A DNA stretch of 64,000 bases, from NCBI GenBank assembly GCA_013178375.1, contig JABLXQ010000018.1, positions 49,730 to 113,729 of the forward strand, given 5' to 3'. Numbering within the stretch: the stretch's first letter is position 1; each line of letters begins with the position of its first letter. Of the stretch, positions 30,718 through 40,076 are shown piece after piece. The notes under the pieces were generated by a model. The model saw only the letters and a program-made list of their open reading frames with translations. It had not been told where the DNA came from and made no database searches. This DNA comes from Gammaproteobacteria bacterium (GTDB lineage Bacteria > Pseudomonadota > Gammaproteobacteria > Pseudomonadales > Ketobacteraceae). Position numbers and translations under genes: made by a program.

Positions 30718-31674
30718 CTAGCCGCTGAATCCGTAGCTCATGAGGCGGTCATAGCGTTTGTTCATCAACGCGTCCTCCGGCATTTTCTGCAGGCGGTCGA
30801 GGTTTTCCACCAGGGCGGCCTTCAGGCGCTCGGCGGTGGTGTCGTGGTCGCGGTGGGAGCCGCCCAGGGGTTCGGGAATCACCTGGTCCACAATCCCCAG
30901 TTCGTGCAACCGGCCAGCGGTAAGCCCCATGGCCTCAGCCGCATCCGCTGCGTATTCCGCGCTCTTCCACAGGATGGAGGCACAGCCTTCGGGCGAGATA
31001 ACGGCATAGGTGCTGAACTGCAGCATCTGCAGGTGATCACAGACGCCGATGGCCAGTGCGCCGCCGGAACCGCCCTCGCCGATCACGGTGGCGATGATAG
31101 GGGTGCGCAGGCTGGCCATAACCGCCAGATTGCGGGCAATGGCTTCACTCTGGCCACGCTCTTCGGCCTGGATGCCAGGGTAGGCACCGGGGGTGTCGAT
31201 AAAGGTCAGCACAGGCAGTTTGAAGCGCTCCGCCAGCTGCATCAGGCGCATGGCCTTGCGGTAACCCTCGGGCTGAGGCATGCCGAAATTGCGGCGTACC
31301 TTTTCCTTCACGTCGCGGCCTTTCTGGTGGCCGATGATCACCACGGGCTTGCCGTCCAGACGGGCGGTACCACCGATGATGGCCTTGTCGTCGCCAAAAG
31401 TGCGGTCGCCGTGCAGTTCGTCGAATTCGGTGAAAACGCGCTCAATGTAATCCAGCGTATAGGGGCGCTTGGGATGGCGGGCCAGCTGGGCGATCTGCCA
31501 GGAACTGAGGCCCGAGAAAATGGTGGCAGTGAGCGCGTGGCTCTTTTCTTTCAGCAGCTTGATTTCGTCAGTCAGATTGAGGGCGGCATTGTCTTTGGTG
31601 ACGCCGCTCAGCTCATTGATCTTGGATTCCAGTTCTGCGATGGGCTGTTCGAAATCCAGATAGTTAGGATTCAT
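30718..31674 (-). CDS. accA: Acetyl-CoA carboxylase carboxyltransferase subunit alpha
   Basis: AccA with AccD transfers CO2 from carboxybiotin to acetyl-CoA, giving malonyl-CoA for fatty acid synthesis. The 318-residue protein has the family start [19 protein letters not shown], the biotin/CoA site stretch [53 protein letters not shown] and [15 protein letters not shown]. The ATG at 31674 is chosen by homology; the upstream extension to 31788 has none. dnaE precedes it by 139 nt, the standard order. In Pseudomonas tilS follows accA; here a TauE/SafE gene does. Confidence 0.97.
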   Translation of the reverse strand: MNPNYLDFEQPIAELESKINELSGVTKDNAALNLTDEIKLLKEKSHALTATIFSGLSSWQIAQLARHPKRPYTLDYIERVFTEFDELHGDRTFGDDKAIIGGTARLDGKPVVIIGHQKGRDVKEKVRRNFGMPQPEGYRKAMRLMQLAERFKLPVLTFIDTPGAYPGIQAEERGQSEAIARNLAVMASLRTPIIATVIGEGGSGGALAIGVCDHLQMLQFSTYAVISPEGCASILWKSAEYAADAAEAMGLTAGRLHELGIVDQVIPEPLGGSHRDHDTTAERLKAALVENLDRLQKMPEDALMNKRYDRLMSYGFSG

Positions 31675-31812
31675 AAATCGGTGATCCTGCGTTCTTTTTA
31701 TTGACCTTGACCAGAGGGCATACCTTACGTGAAGCGGCCGTGGGTGTCGAGATTGGAGGCGCCGGGGCCGCCGCCCTTTTTGTGGCAAATTGTTAGGCGG
31801 CAGCCGGCTGAT

Positions 31813-34800
31813 TCAGCGATAAAACACTGTCAGGGAACGCTCGCCACACAACTGTTCCAGTTGCCGGATCAGTTCGGGGCGGGGGGCAACCCGCCAGTCG
31901 TCTCCCAGCAGCAGACGCCCTTTCGCGCCGTCACGCTGGTAATCGATCCGCACCTTGCAGGCGCCGTCGCGGAACGGGGCCAATATGGCCTTCAGCCGTT
32001 CGGAGAAATCCTGGCCCACGCGGGCGTGGCTGACCTGCAGGCTCACCAGCCGGGCGTAGTTTTCCCGCGCCTGGGCGATGCTGAAAATCTTGCGGGTGAT
32101 CATCTTCAGGCCGCCGGAATATTCATCCATGCTCACGTCCCCTTCCACCACCAGCACCGCGTCCTTGATCAGGTGTTCGCGGTATTCCTCGTAGGTGTCG
32201 GCGAACACGGAAATTTCCAGCCGGCCGGATTTGTCGTCCAGGGTCAGGAACGCCATCTTGTCGCCGCGCTTGTTTTTCATCACCCGCGAGGCGATGACCA
32301 GGCCGGCAACGATGCTGCGGGAATCCTTGCTGTTGCCGGGTTTGACATCGACGATGCGGCTGGACACGAAGTGGGAAATTTCCTGCTCGTACTGGTCGAT
32401 GGGGTGGCCGGTGAGGTACAGGCCCAAGGTATCTTTTTCGCCATTGAGGCGTTCGTCGTCGCTCCAGGGTTTGACCTTGGCCCACACGGGTTCGGCGGCG
32501 GTTTCCTCTTCAATCGCGCCGAACAGGTCGACGATGCCGATGTCCTGGTTTTTCGATGCCTGCTCCGCCATTTTGGTGGCTTCGTTCAGGCTGGCCATCA
32601 ACGTGGCGCGATCGGGGCCGAGTTCATCCAGCGCGCCGGCACGGATCAGCGCTTCCAGTGCCCGCCGGTTGAGTTTTTTCATGTCGACGCGAAGGCAGAA
32701 TTCGAACAGATCCTTGAAGGGTTTACCGGAATTGCGCGCTTCCAGAATGGCTTCGATCGGGCCTTCACCCAGGCCTTTGATGGCACCCAGGCCGTAGATG
32801 ATGCGGCCGCGTTCGTCGACGGTGAATTTGTATTGGGAGTAGCTTACGTCCGGCGGAACAATAACAAGTTTCATGCGCCGGCATTCGTCGATCAGCGTCA
32901 CCACCTTGTCGGTGTTGTGCATATCCGCCGACAGCACCGCCGCCATGAAACCGGCGGGATGATGCGCCTTCAGCCACGCGGTCTGGTACGACACCAGCGC
33001 GTATGCCGCCGAGTGTGACTTGTTGAAACCGTATTTGGCGAACTCTTCCATGGTATCGAAGATCTCACCCGCCAGTTTCTCATCGACACCATTTTTCGCC
33101 GCGCCTTCGGTGAAGAATGCGCGCTGCTTCGCCATTTCATCGGCTTTCTTTTTACCCATCGCCCGCCGCAGCAGGTCCGCGCCGCCGAGGGTAAAGTTCG
33201 CCAGCACCTGCGGAATCAGCATGACCTGTTCCTGGTACAGGATGGTGCCGTACGTGGTGTTCAGGATCGGCTGCAGATCCGGGTGCGGATACACCACTTT
33301 CTGCTTGCCGTGTTTGCGCGCGATGAAGTCGTCCACCATGCCGGAACCGAGCGGACCGGGGCGGAACAGTGCCACCAGTGCCACGATATCTTCAAAGTTG
33401 GACGGCTTCAGGCGCTTGATCAGATCCTTCATGCCGCGGGATTCAAGCTGGAACACCGCCGTGGTTTCGGCTTTTTGCAGCATTTCGAAAGTGGGTCTGT
33501 CGTCGAGGGGGATGCGCTCGATCTCCACCGGTTTTTCGCCGCGCTTTTCCAGCACCGGGTTGATGGTTTTCAGCGCCCAGTCAACGATGGTGAGCGTGCG
33601 CAGGCCGAGGAAGTCAAACTTCACCAGGCCGGCGGATTCGACATCGTCCTTGTCGAATTGCGTGACCAGGTTGCCGCCCTCGGGGTCGCAGTACAACGGC
33701 ACATAATCCGTCAAAGCGGACGGCGCGATCACCACACCACCGGCGTGCTTGCCGACGTTGCGGGTGACGCCTTCCAGTTTCAGCGCCATATCCAGCAGTT
33801 CGCGAATGTCGTCGTCGCGGTCGTACAATTCCTTCAGCTGCGGTTCCTGCTCCATTGCTTTGGACAATGTCATGCCCACTTCGAATGGAATCAGTTTCGC
33901 AATGCGGTCCACAAAACCGTAGGAACGGCCCTGCACGCGGCCCACGTCGCGCACTACCGCTTTTGCCGCCATGGAACCGAAGGTGATGATCTGGCTCACC
34001 GCGTTGCGGCCGTATTTTTCCGCCACGTAATCGATGACGCGGTCGCGACCATCCATGCAGAAGTCGACGTCGAAGTCGGGCATTGATACCCGCTCGGGAT
34101 TCAGGAAGCGTTCGAACAGCAGGTCGTATTCCAGCGGATCAAGATCGGTGATTTTCAGCGCGTACGCTACCAGCGATCCCGCACCCGACCCCCGCCCCGG
34201 CCCCACCGGTACGCCATTGCTTTTGGCCCACTGGATAAAGTCGGCAACGATAAGGAAGTAACCGGAAAAGCCCATCTTGACGATACAGTCCAGCTCGATC
34301 TGCAGACGCTCATCGTAGGGCTTGCGGATTTCACTGAATTTCGGATCATTGACGTCGAACAGGAATGCCAGCCGTTCTTCCAGACCCTTGCGCGATTCCA
34401 CCACCATGTAATCAGCGATGGTCATGCCCTCGGGCACAGGGTATTCCGGCAGGTAATAGGTGCCCAGCGGAATATTCACGCTGCAACGCTTGGCAATTTC
34501 CACCGTGTTTTCGATGGCTTCGGGAATATCGGCGAACAGTTCCACCATTTCGGCGGCGGGCTTCAGATACTGTTCTTCGGAATTGCGCTGCACGCGGCTG
34601 GGATCTTCCAGGGTCCAGCCTTCGGAAATGCACACGCGCACTTCGTGGGCTTCAAAATCGCTGCGCTTCAGAAATCGCACATCGTTGGTGGCCACTACCG
34701 GGCAGTCGACTTTCGCGGCGAGATCCACCGCAAGATGCAGGTAGGTTTCATCATCCTGGCGCTGGGTGCGCTGCAGTTCCAGGTAGAAACAGTCTGGAAA

Positions 34801-35280
34801 AATCGCCATCATTTCGCGGGTGAGCGCTTCGGCGCGGTCGACCTTTCCGCCCAGCAGCGCGCGACCGATTTCCCCCAGCTTACCGCCGGACAAACAAATC
34901 AATCCTTCGGATTTCTGCTTCAGCCAGTCGCGGGAAATGATCACCCGGTTGCGGTGCTGGCCGAACAGGTAGCCCTTCGAAACCAGCACAGTGAGATTGC
35001 GATAGCCCTGCAGATTTTTCGCCAGCAACACCATCTGAGAAGGCGGCTCGTCCGGCTGCGCGGCCTCGATCCAGACATCGGCGCCGTAAATCGGTTTGAT
35101 GCCCGCTTCCGTCGCCGCCTTCTGGAATTTCACCAGCGCGAACATGTTGCTGTAATCGGTGATGGCAATGGCCGGCATGCCGAGGGCTGCAGCGGTTTTC
35201 GCCAGCGGCTTTATGCGTACCAGACCATCCACCAGGGAATATTCGGTGTGCATGCGCAGGTGGACGAATTGCGGTGTCAT
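31813..35280 (-). CDS. dnaE: DNA polymerase III alpha subunit
   Basis: The replicative polymerase subunit, 1155 residues, the normal DnaE1 length. N-terminal PHP domain ([17 protein letters not shown]) leads to the C-family polymerase core with catalytic Asp402 and Asp404 in PDFDVDF (E. coli D401/D403). Other family stretches are [25 protein letters not shown], the [20 protein letters not shown] loop and the C-terminal helix-hairpin-helix and OB domains ([27 protein letters not shown]). The ATG at 35280 overlaps the rnhB stop by 4 nt (ATGA); an open extension to 35541 overlaps rnhB and is rejected. Confidence 0.98.
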   Translation of the reverse strand: MTPQFVHLRMHTEYSLVDGLVRIKPLAKTAAALGMPAIAITDYSNMFALVKFQKAATEAGIKPIYGADVWIEAAQPDEPPSQMVLLAKNLQGYRNLTVLVSKGYLFGQHRNRVIISRDWLKQKSEGLICLSGGKLGEIGRALLGGKVDRAEALTREMMAIFPDCFYLELQRTQRQDDETYLHLAVDLAAKVDCPVVATNDVRFLKRSDFEAHEVRVCISEGWTLEDPSRVQRNSEEQYLKPAAEMVELFADIPEAIENTVEIAKRCSVNIPLGTYYLPEYPVPEGMTIADYMVVESRKGLEERLAFLFDVNDPKFSEIRKPYDERLQIELDCIVKMGFSGYFLIVADFIQWAKSNGVPVGPGRGSGAGSLVAYALKITDLDPLEYDLLFERFLNPERVSMPDFDVDFCMDGRDRVIDYVAEKYGRNAVSQIITFGSMAAKAVVRDVGRVQGRSYGFVDRIAKLIPFEVGMTLSKAMEQEPQLKELYDRDDDIRELLDMALKLEGVTRNVGKHAGGVVIAPSALTDYVPLYCDPEGGNLVTQFDKDDVESAGLVKFDFLGLRTLTIVDWALKTINPVLEKRGEKPVEIERIPLDDRPTFEMLQKAETTAVFQLESRGMKDLIKRLKPSNFEDIVALVALFRPGPLGSGMVDDFIARKHGKQKVVYPHPDLQPILNTTYGTILYQEQVMLIPQVLANFTLGGADLLRRAMGKKKADEMAKQRAFFTEGAAKNGVDEKLAGEIFDTMEEFAKYGFNKSHSAAYALVSYQTAWLKAHHPAGFMAAVLSADMHNTDKVVTLIDECRRMKLVIVPPDVSYSQYKFTVDERGRIIYGLGAIKGLGEGPIEAILEARNSGKPFKDLFEFCLRVDMKKLNRRALEALIRAGALDELGPDRATLMASLNEATKMAEQASKNQDIGIVDLFGAIEEETAAEPVWAKVKPWSDDERLNGEKDTLGLYLTGHPIDQYEQEISHFVSSRIVDVKPGNSKDSRSIVAGLVIASRVMKNKRGDKMAFLTLDDKSGRLEISVFADTYEEYREHLIKDAVLVVEGDVSMDEYSGGLKMITRKIFSIAQARENYARLVSLQVSHARVGQDFSERLKAILAPFRDGACKVRIDYQRDGAKGRLLLGDDWRVAPRPELIRQLEQLCGERSLTVFYR

Positions 35281-35891
35281 CGGCTTTTCTCCAGCAACGC
35301 CGCTACCGGACCGAAGGTGCGCCGGTGAATCACGGACGGCCCCAGTTTTTGCAGCGCATCTACATGAAGCTGGGTGGGGTAGCCCTTGTGCTGCGCCAGA
35401 CCATAGCCGGGAAACTCCCGGTCGAGCAGATCCATTTCCCGGTCCCGCGTTACCTTGGCGATGATCGACGCAGCGCTGATGCAGGGCACAGTCAAATCGC
35501 CTTTCACAATCGCTTCCGACGGAATCTGCAGACGCGGGCAACGGTTGCCATCGATCAGCGCGAATTCCGCCGCCGGCTGCAACTGTTCCACCGCCCGCGT
35601 CATGGCCAGCAGGCTGGCGTGCAGGATGTTCAGGGTATCGATCTCCTCCACCTCGGCGCGGCCGATGGCCCAGGCCAGGGCGTCACGCTGGATGATGTCG
35701 AACAGGTAATCGCGCTTTTTTTCCGACAGTTTCTTGGAATCGGTCAGACCGACAATGGGTTTTTCCGGATCGAGAATCACGGCGGCCGCCACCACCGCGC
35801 CGGCCAGCGGCCCGCGCCCTACTTCATCGACGCCCGCCACCAGGTGTCCGGAGTAAAAACTGAAACTGGATTGGGTGGAATTTTTTGCCAT
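35277..35891 (-). CDS. rnhB: Ribonuclease HII
   Basis: RnhB nicks at ribonucleotides embedded in DNA and removes RNA from RNA-DNA hybrids. The 204-residue protein has the catalytic DEVGRG motif in [23 protein letters not shown] near residue 21, the further acidic residue in ALIDGNRCP, and [14 protein letters not shown] with the last catalytic Asp. It lies directly between lpxB (3-nt gap) and dnaE (4-nt overlap) in the conserved envelope-replication operon. ATG at 35891. Confidence 0.96.
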   Translation of the reverse strand: MAKNSTQSSFSFYSGHLVAGVDEVGRGPLAGAVVAAAVILDPEKPIVGLTDSKKLSEKKRDYLFDIIQRDALAWAIGRAEVEEIDTLNILHASLLAMTRAVEQLQPAAEFALIDGNRCPRLQIPSEAIVKGDLTVPCISAASIIAKVTRDREMDLLDREFPGYGLAQHKGYPTQLHVDALQKLGPSVIHRRTFGPVAALLEKSR

Positions 35892-35894
35892 GGT

Positions 35895-37079
35895 TCAGTT
35901 CGCCTGAAGTGATGTGGCGGCCAGGGGCAGCGCCACCAGTGCCAGAATGGCTTTCGCCGCTTCCTCGCTGGCATTGCGATTGAGGATCGTATGAAGTTCG
36001 GCAAATTCCCGCTGCAGACGCTCGCGGTTATCGGGATTGCGCAGCAGGTCGAACAGGGCTTTGGCCAGCTTTTCCGGCTGGGCCTCGTCCTGCAGAAATT
36101 CCGGCACCAGCGCCTTGCCCGCCAGCAGATTCGGCAGCGCAATGAACCGGGTTTTCACCAGACGGGAAATGATCGCGTGGGTGATGGCGCCCCAGCGGAA
36201 TGCCACCACCATGGGCCGCTTCAGCAGCATGGCCTCCAGGGTGACCGTGCCGGACGTGGCCAGCACAATATCGCTGCCTGCCATCACCTCGCGGGCATGG
36301 CCGTCCACAATCTGGATCGGCAGGCGCATGTCGAAATGCGCCAGCTGCCGTTCCAGTTGCGCGCGGCGCTGGGCATTGGCGCAGGCCACGATGAATTTGC
36401 AGGTGGGTTCCATGATGTACAGCTGGCGCATCGTTTCCAGAAAAATCGGCCCCATGAATTTCAGCTCGCCGCCACGACTGCCCGGCAGCACCGCAACCAC
36501 TTTGTCCGTAGGCTGGAAACCCCAGTAACGCTTGGCGCGGGCAAAATCGATGCTGGGATCGATGGCTGTCGCGAACGGATGGCCAACGAATTTCACCGGC
36601 ACCTTGTACTTTTCGTAGAACGCCGCCTCGAACGGCAGCAGCGTCAGCATCAGGTCGACGCCATCCCTGATCTTGAACACACGTTTCTGCCGCCACGCCC
36701 ACACCGACGGGCTGACATAATGCACGGTGCGGATGCCGGCCTGCTTCAGGCTGTGTTCCAGCGGCAATGTGAAATCCGGCGAGTCGATACCGATGAAGAC
36801 ATCCGGCGGATTCGCCAGAAAATGTTCGCGCAGGGTCTTGCGGATACGCAGCAATTCCCGCAGACGTCCGAGCACTTCCACCACACCCATCACGCTCAAA
36901 CGATCCATGGGAAACAGGGATTCGCAGCCGGCTGCCATCATGGCCGGGCCGCCGATGCCCACGAACTTTGCATCGGGATGCCGCGACTTGATGGCGCTGA
37001 TAAGGCCGGCACCGAGCTGGTCGCCCGACAGTTCGCCTGCCACGATGCCGAAAGTAAGTGGGGGTAATGGGGTGATCAC
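35895..37079 (-). CDS. lpxB: Lipid-A-disaccharide synthase
   Basis: LpxB joins UDP-2,3-diacylglucosamine and lipid X into the lipid A disaccharide at the inner membrane. The 394-residue GT19 enzyme shows FGIVAGELSGDQLGAGL, VGIGGPAMMAAGCESLFPMDRLSVMG, YVSPSVWAWRQKRV and VLPGSRGGELKF, all family signatures, with the nucleotide site near SDIVLATSGTVTLEAML. Two GTG codons could start it: 37106 and 37079. The latter has GAGGG at a good distance and is preferred (otherwise the protein is 9 residues longer). Gap to lpxA is then 10 nt. Confidence 0.95.
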   Translation of the reverse strand: MITPLPPLTFGIVAGELSGDQLGAGLISAIKSRHPDAKFVGIGGPAMMAAGCESLFPMDRLSVMGVVEVLGRLRELLRIRKTLREHFLANPPDVFIGIDSPDFTLPLEHSLKQAGIRTVHYVSPSVWAWRQKRVFKIRDGVDLMLTLLPFEAAFYEKYKVPVKFVGHPFATAIDPSIDFARAKRYWGFQPTDKVVAVLPGSRGGELKFMGPIFLETMRQLYIMEPTCKFIVACANAQRRAQLERQLAHFDMRLPIQIVDGHAREVMAGSDIVLATSGTVTLEAMLLKRPMVVAFRWGAITHAIISRLVKTRFIALPNLLAGKALVPEFLQDEAQPEKLAKALFDLLRNPDNRERLQREFAELHTILNRNASEEAAKAILALVALPLAATSLQAN

Positions 37080-37089
37080 GGGGCTGCCC

Positions 37090-37857
37090 TCAGCGGGTGA
37101 TGCCACGCGTGGAGGATTTCAGGGAATCGATGAACAATTGCAGTTGCGGCATGGGCGGCATGGCATCCAGTTCCACCAGCGCCTGGTCCAGCGTGAGATT
37201 CTGGCGGTACACGATTTTGTACGCGCTGCGCAGTGCCTTGATGGTGTCCTCGTCAAAGCCGCGCCGTTTCATGCCTTCGAAATTCATGCTGCGGGCTTCT
37301 GCCGGATTGCCCTGCACGGTAACGAACGCGGGCACGTCCTTGCCGATAGCAGTACCCATGGCGGTGAAACTGTAGGCGCCGATGAGGCAGAACTGATGCA
37401 CCAGTGTGAAGCCGGACAGGTTGGCCCAGTCACCCACAACCACATGCCCGGCCAACGCCGTGTTGTTCACCAGAATGCAGTGGTTGCCGATCACGCTGTC
37501 GTGACCCACATGCACATAGGCCATCAGCAGGTTGTTGTTGCCGATGGTGGTTTCGGAACGGTCCTGCACAGTGCCACGGTGAATGGTCACGCATTCGCGG
37601 ATGGTGTTGTTGTCACCGATGACAAGCCGGGTCGGCTCGCCCTTGTATTTCAGGTCAGGTGTGTCTTCACCCACGCTGGAAAACTGGAAAATCCGGTTGT
37701 TCTTGCCGATCCGGGTCGGCCCCTTGATCACTACGTGCGATTCGATCCGGGTGCCGGAATCAATCACTACGTCAGGGCCGATATAGGTCCAGGGCCCGAC
37801 ACTGACGTCGGCTGCCAGCTGCGCCTTTGGATCAACAATTGCCTGCGGATGTATCAC
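37090..37857 (-). CDS. lpxA: UDP-N-acetylglucosamine acyltransferase
   Basis: LpxA adds a 3-hydroxyacyl chain to the 3-OH of UDP-GlcNAc, the first lipid A step. The 255-residue protein is mostly left-handed beta-helix built from hexapeptide repeats (IHPQAIVDPKAQLAADVSVGPWTYIGPDVVI...), with the catalytic His in the region HVGHDSVIGNHCILVNN and the C-terminal helical domain (GMKRRGFDEDTIKALRSAYKIVYRQ). The start is GTG at 37857, overlapping the fabZ stop by 4 nt (GTGA), so reading is likely coupled to fabZ. Confidence 0.97.
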   Translation of the reverse strand: MIHPQAIVDPKAQLAADVSVGPWTYIGPDVVIDSGTRIESHVVIKGPTRIGKNNRIFQFSSVGEDTPDLKYKGEPTRLVIGDNNTIRECVTIHRGTVQDRSETTIGNNNLLMAYVHVGHDSVIGNHCILVNNTALAGHVVVGDWANLSGFTLVHQFCLIGAYSFTAMGTAIGKDVPAFVTVQGNPAEARSMNFEGMKRRGFDEDTIKALRSAYKIVYRQNLTLDQALVELDAMPPMPQLQLFIDSLKSSTRGITR

Positions 37858-38306
37858 GCCACCAGATCCCTTTCTGCACAGGTAATGACAGCAGAACCTA
37901 CGACATCGCCGCCAACGCGGTCCACATAGGCATCTGCGCCGAATTTCCAGATAACGCGCTTGCGCGACTTGATATAGGCCCGGATCACCAGTTGTTCACC
38001 AGGAATCACCGGCCGGCGGAACTTCGCCTCGTCCACGGCCGCCACCACATAGGCCTTGTTGGCGTTTGCGGTCTGGCCCATGGTCTTGAATGCCAGCAGG
38101 CCTGCGGCTTGCGCCATGGCCTCGATGATCAGCACCCCCGGCAGAATCGGATTGTTGGGGAAATGTCCCTCGAATACCGGCTCGCCGTTGGTCACACTGC
38201 GCACGGCCACAATGTATTCCCCTTCCACCAGCTCGATGACCTTGTCCACCTGCAGAAAAGGATAACGGTGCGGAAGAATTGCCTTGATCTCATTAATGTT
38301 CATCAT
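37854..38306 (-). CDS. fabZ: 3-hydroxyacyl-ACP dehydratase FabZ
   Basis: FabZ dehydrates 3-hydroxyacyl-ACPs and draws on the same 3-hydroxyacyl-ACP pool as LpxA and LpxD next to it, balancing phospholipid against lipid A. The 150-residue hotdog protein has ILPHRYPFLQVDKVIELVEGEYIVAVRSVTNGEPVFEGHFPNNPILPGVLIIEAMAQAAG, with the catalytic His in GHFP and Glu in IIEAMAQ. Two adjacent ATGs (38306 and 38303) can start it. It lies 107 nt after lpxD and overlaps lpxA. Confidence 0.97.
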   Translation of the reverse strand: MMNINEIKAILPHRYPFLQVDKVIELVEGEYIVAVRSVTNGEPVFEGHFPNNPILPGVLIIEAMAQAAGLLAFKTMGQTANANKAYVVAAVDEAKFRRPVIPGEQLVIRAYIKSRKRVIWKFGADAYVDRVGGDVVGSAVITCAERDLVA

Positions 38307-38413
38307 AGTTCAAACAGATTCGCAGAGGGTGAATTCTTGTCAGGATAAGGCCCTTCGGCATGGATTGCACCCCGACAAATGCAACCCGATATTTCCCCTG
38401 GCGCGCTAACGCG

Positions 38414-39502
38414 TCAGTCAGATTTGCCATCCGGCGCTGCGTTGGCCGGACCTGCAGCATCCAGTGCCTTGAGACGCGCTTCCAGCTGGATGATCCGGCG
38501 CGCCATGTCGTCCAGCTGGCGAAAACGCACTGCATTCTTGCGCCATTCCTTCGTGGACGACATGGCAGTGCCGGACGAATAGGAACCAGGCTCGGAAATG
38601 CTGTTGGTAATGGCGCTGCGCATGGTGAGATGGACGCGGTCGGCAATCTCGAGGTGCCCGGCGATTCCCACCGCACCGGCAATGGTGCAGTAGCGGCCGA
38701 TTTTCGTGCTACCGGCAATACCGGTACAGCCCGCAATGGCGGTGCCTTCACCGATCTCCACGTTGTGGGCGATCTGGATCTGGTTATCGAGAATCACGTT
38801 GTCGCCGATGATGGTGTCGCGCAGGGCACCGCGATCGATGGTGGTGCTGGCACCGACCTCAACGTCATTGCCGATCCGCACTCCGCCCAGCTGCGCAATC
38901 TTGCGCCAGGCACCTTTCTCGTTGGCAAAACCGAAGCCATCGGCACCGATCACCACGCCGCCATGCAGTGTGCAGCGCTCGCCGATCACCACGCCATGAT
39001 AAAGGGTCACGTTGCCATGCAGTACGCAGTCATTGCCGATGCGGCTGTTGGCGCCGATGCAAGTACTCGGCCCCACTTCCACCCGCTCACCCAGCATGCA
39101 GCCCGCTTCGATCACCACATGGGGGCCGATCCGGCAACCCGTACCCAGCACCGCACCGGGCGCAATCACCGCCGTGGGATGCACTCCTTCAGGCTGGCGG
39201 GGGCGGTGGTTGAACAGATGCGATGCGCGCGCGTAAGTCAGATAGGGATTGGCCGCCACCAGGCAGGCCACTGGACATTCTGCCACCACATCCTCTGCCA
39301 CAATCACTGCAGAGGCAGACGTGGACGCCAGCTGGGCACGGTACAGGGGATTGGCCAGGAAACTCAGCTGGCCTGCCTGCGCATCGCCCAGCGTGGCCAA
39401 GCCCTGGATACGAATGGCAGGATCACCCCGCAATTCCGCACCCAGCTGCTGCGCCAGTTCACCCAGCGTCAGGCCATTGCCTTTACCCTGCTCAGCACTC
39501 AT
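38414..39502 (-). CDS. lpxD: UDP-3-O-acylglucosamine N-acyltransferase
   Basis: LpxD adds the second 3-hydroxyacyl chain, at N-2, in lipid A synthesis. The 362-residue protein has the N-terminal uridine-binding domain ([44 protein letters not shown]), a long hexapeptide-repeat beta-helix ([28 protein letters not shown]...), the catalytic His region around [19 protein letters not shown], and a C-terminal helix ([21 protein letters not shown]) with a short variable tail. Slightly longer than E. coli LpxD (341). ATG at 39502, 36 nt after skp. Confidence 0.97.
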   Translation of the reverse strand: MSAEQGKGNGLTLGELAQQLGAELRGDPAIRIQGLATLGDAQAGQLSFLANPLYRAQLASTSASAVIVAEDVVAECPVACLVAANPYLTYARASHLFNHRPRQPEGVHPTAVIAPGAVLGTGCRIGPHVVIEAGCMLGERVEVGPSTCIGANSRIGNDCVLHGNVTLYHGVVIGERCTLHGGVVIGADGFGFANEKGAWRKIAQLGGVRIGNDVEVGASTTIDRGALRDTIIGDNVILDNQIQIAHNVEIGEGTAIAGCTGIAGSTKIGRYCTIAGAVGIAGHLEIADRVHLTMRSAITNSISEPGSYSSGTAMSSTKEWRKNAVRFRQLDDMARRIIQLEARLKALDAAGPANAAPDGKSD

Positions 39503-39538
39503 GGCAATCGCTCCTGGCAGCGCTCAGTCATTGCCGCT

Positions 39539-40042
39539 TTACTTCAGTGCGTTGATTCGCTGCGTCAGTTCCGGGGTGATGTCAAATTTGGGGTCTACCC
39601 ACAGAGCCGCCTGCCGCTGCAGGATCAGATCGTATTTCTTTTCATCGACGATGGCTTTCATGGCTTTTTCCACCTTGGGCCCCATCACAGCCTGCAATTC
39701 CTGGCTGGCATCCTTACCCTTCTGCTGCAGTTTCTGGCCTTTGAAATTCAGCTCGATTTTTTTGTCGGCGATTTCCTTTTCCAGACGGCGCAATTCATCC
39801 TGCCCCATCACGGCCGCGTCCTTCTGGCGTTTTTCATCCAGTTTCTGGATCTGGTTGCGCAGGGCGATGGCATCGGCCTCTTCCTGCCCCAGACCGGATT
39901 TCAGCTTTTCAGCCCGCAGGCGCGCCTCATCCGATTTCATGACTGCCGCGTTGAGATCGACAACGGCAATCCGGATTTCCGCCCAGACTGTCGAGGATGA
40001 AAGCAGCAGACCCGCCAATACCAGCAATTTGAACCCTTTCAT
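39539..40042 (-). CDS. skp: Periplasmic chaperone Skp/OmpH
   Basis: Skp is a trimeric periplasmic holdase that carries unfolded outer-membrane proteins to the BAM complex. The 167-residue precursor has a signal peptide (MKGFKLLVLAGLLLSSSTVWA), then IRIAVVDLNAAVMKSDEARL and a long charged coiled-coil (ALRNQIQKLDEKRQ through EIADKKIELNFKGQKLQQKGKDASQEL), the arms of the jellyfish fold, ending with YDLILQRQAALWVDPKFDITPELTQRINALK. The ATG at 40042 is fixed by the signal peptide. bamA lies 34 nt upstream, the usual order. Confidence 0.93.
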   Translation of the reverse strand: MKGFKLLVLAGLLLSSSTVWAEIRIAVVDLNAAVMKSDEARLRAEKLKSGLGQEEADAIALRNQIQKLDEKRQKDAAVMGQDELRRLEKEIADKKIELNFKGQKLQQKGKDASQELQAVMGPKVEKAMKAIVDEKKYDLILQRQAALWVDPKFDITPELTQRINALK

Positions 40043-40076
40043 TAAAAAACCCCTTGCATGCTTGTTGCCTGTTAAA

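Noticed and set aside
35281..35541. N-terminal extension of dnaE
   Set aside because: The extra 87 codons lie wholly within rnhB in another frame; homology begins at the ATG at 35280, which overlaps the rnhB stop in the usual ATGA manner.
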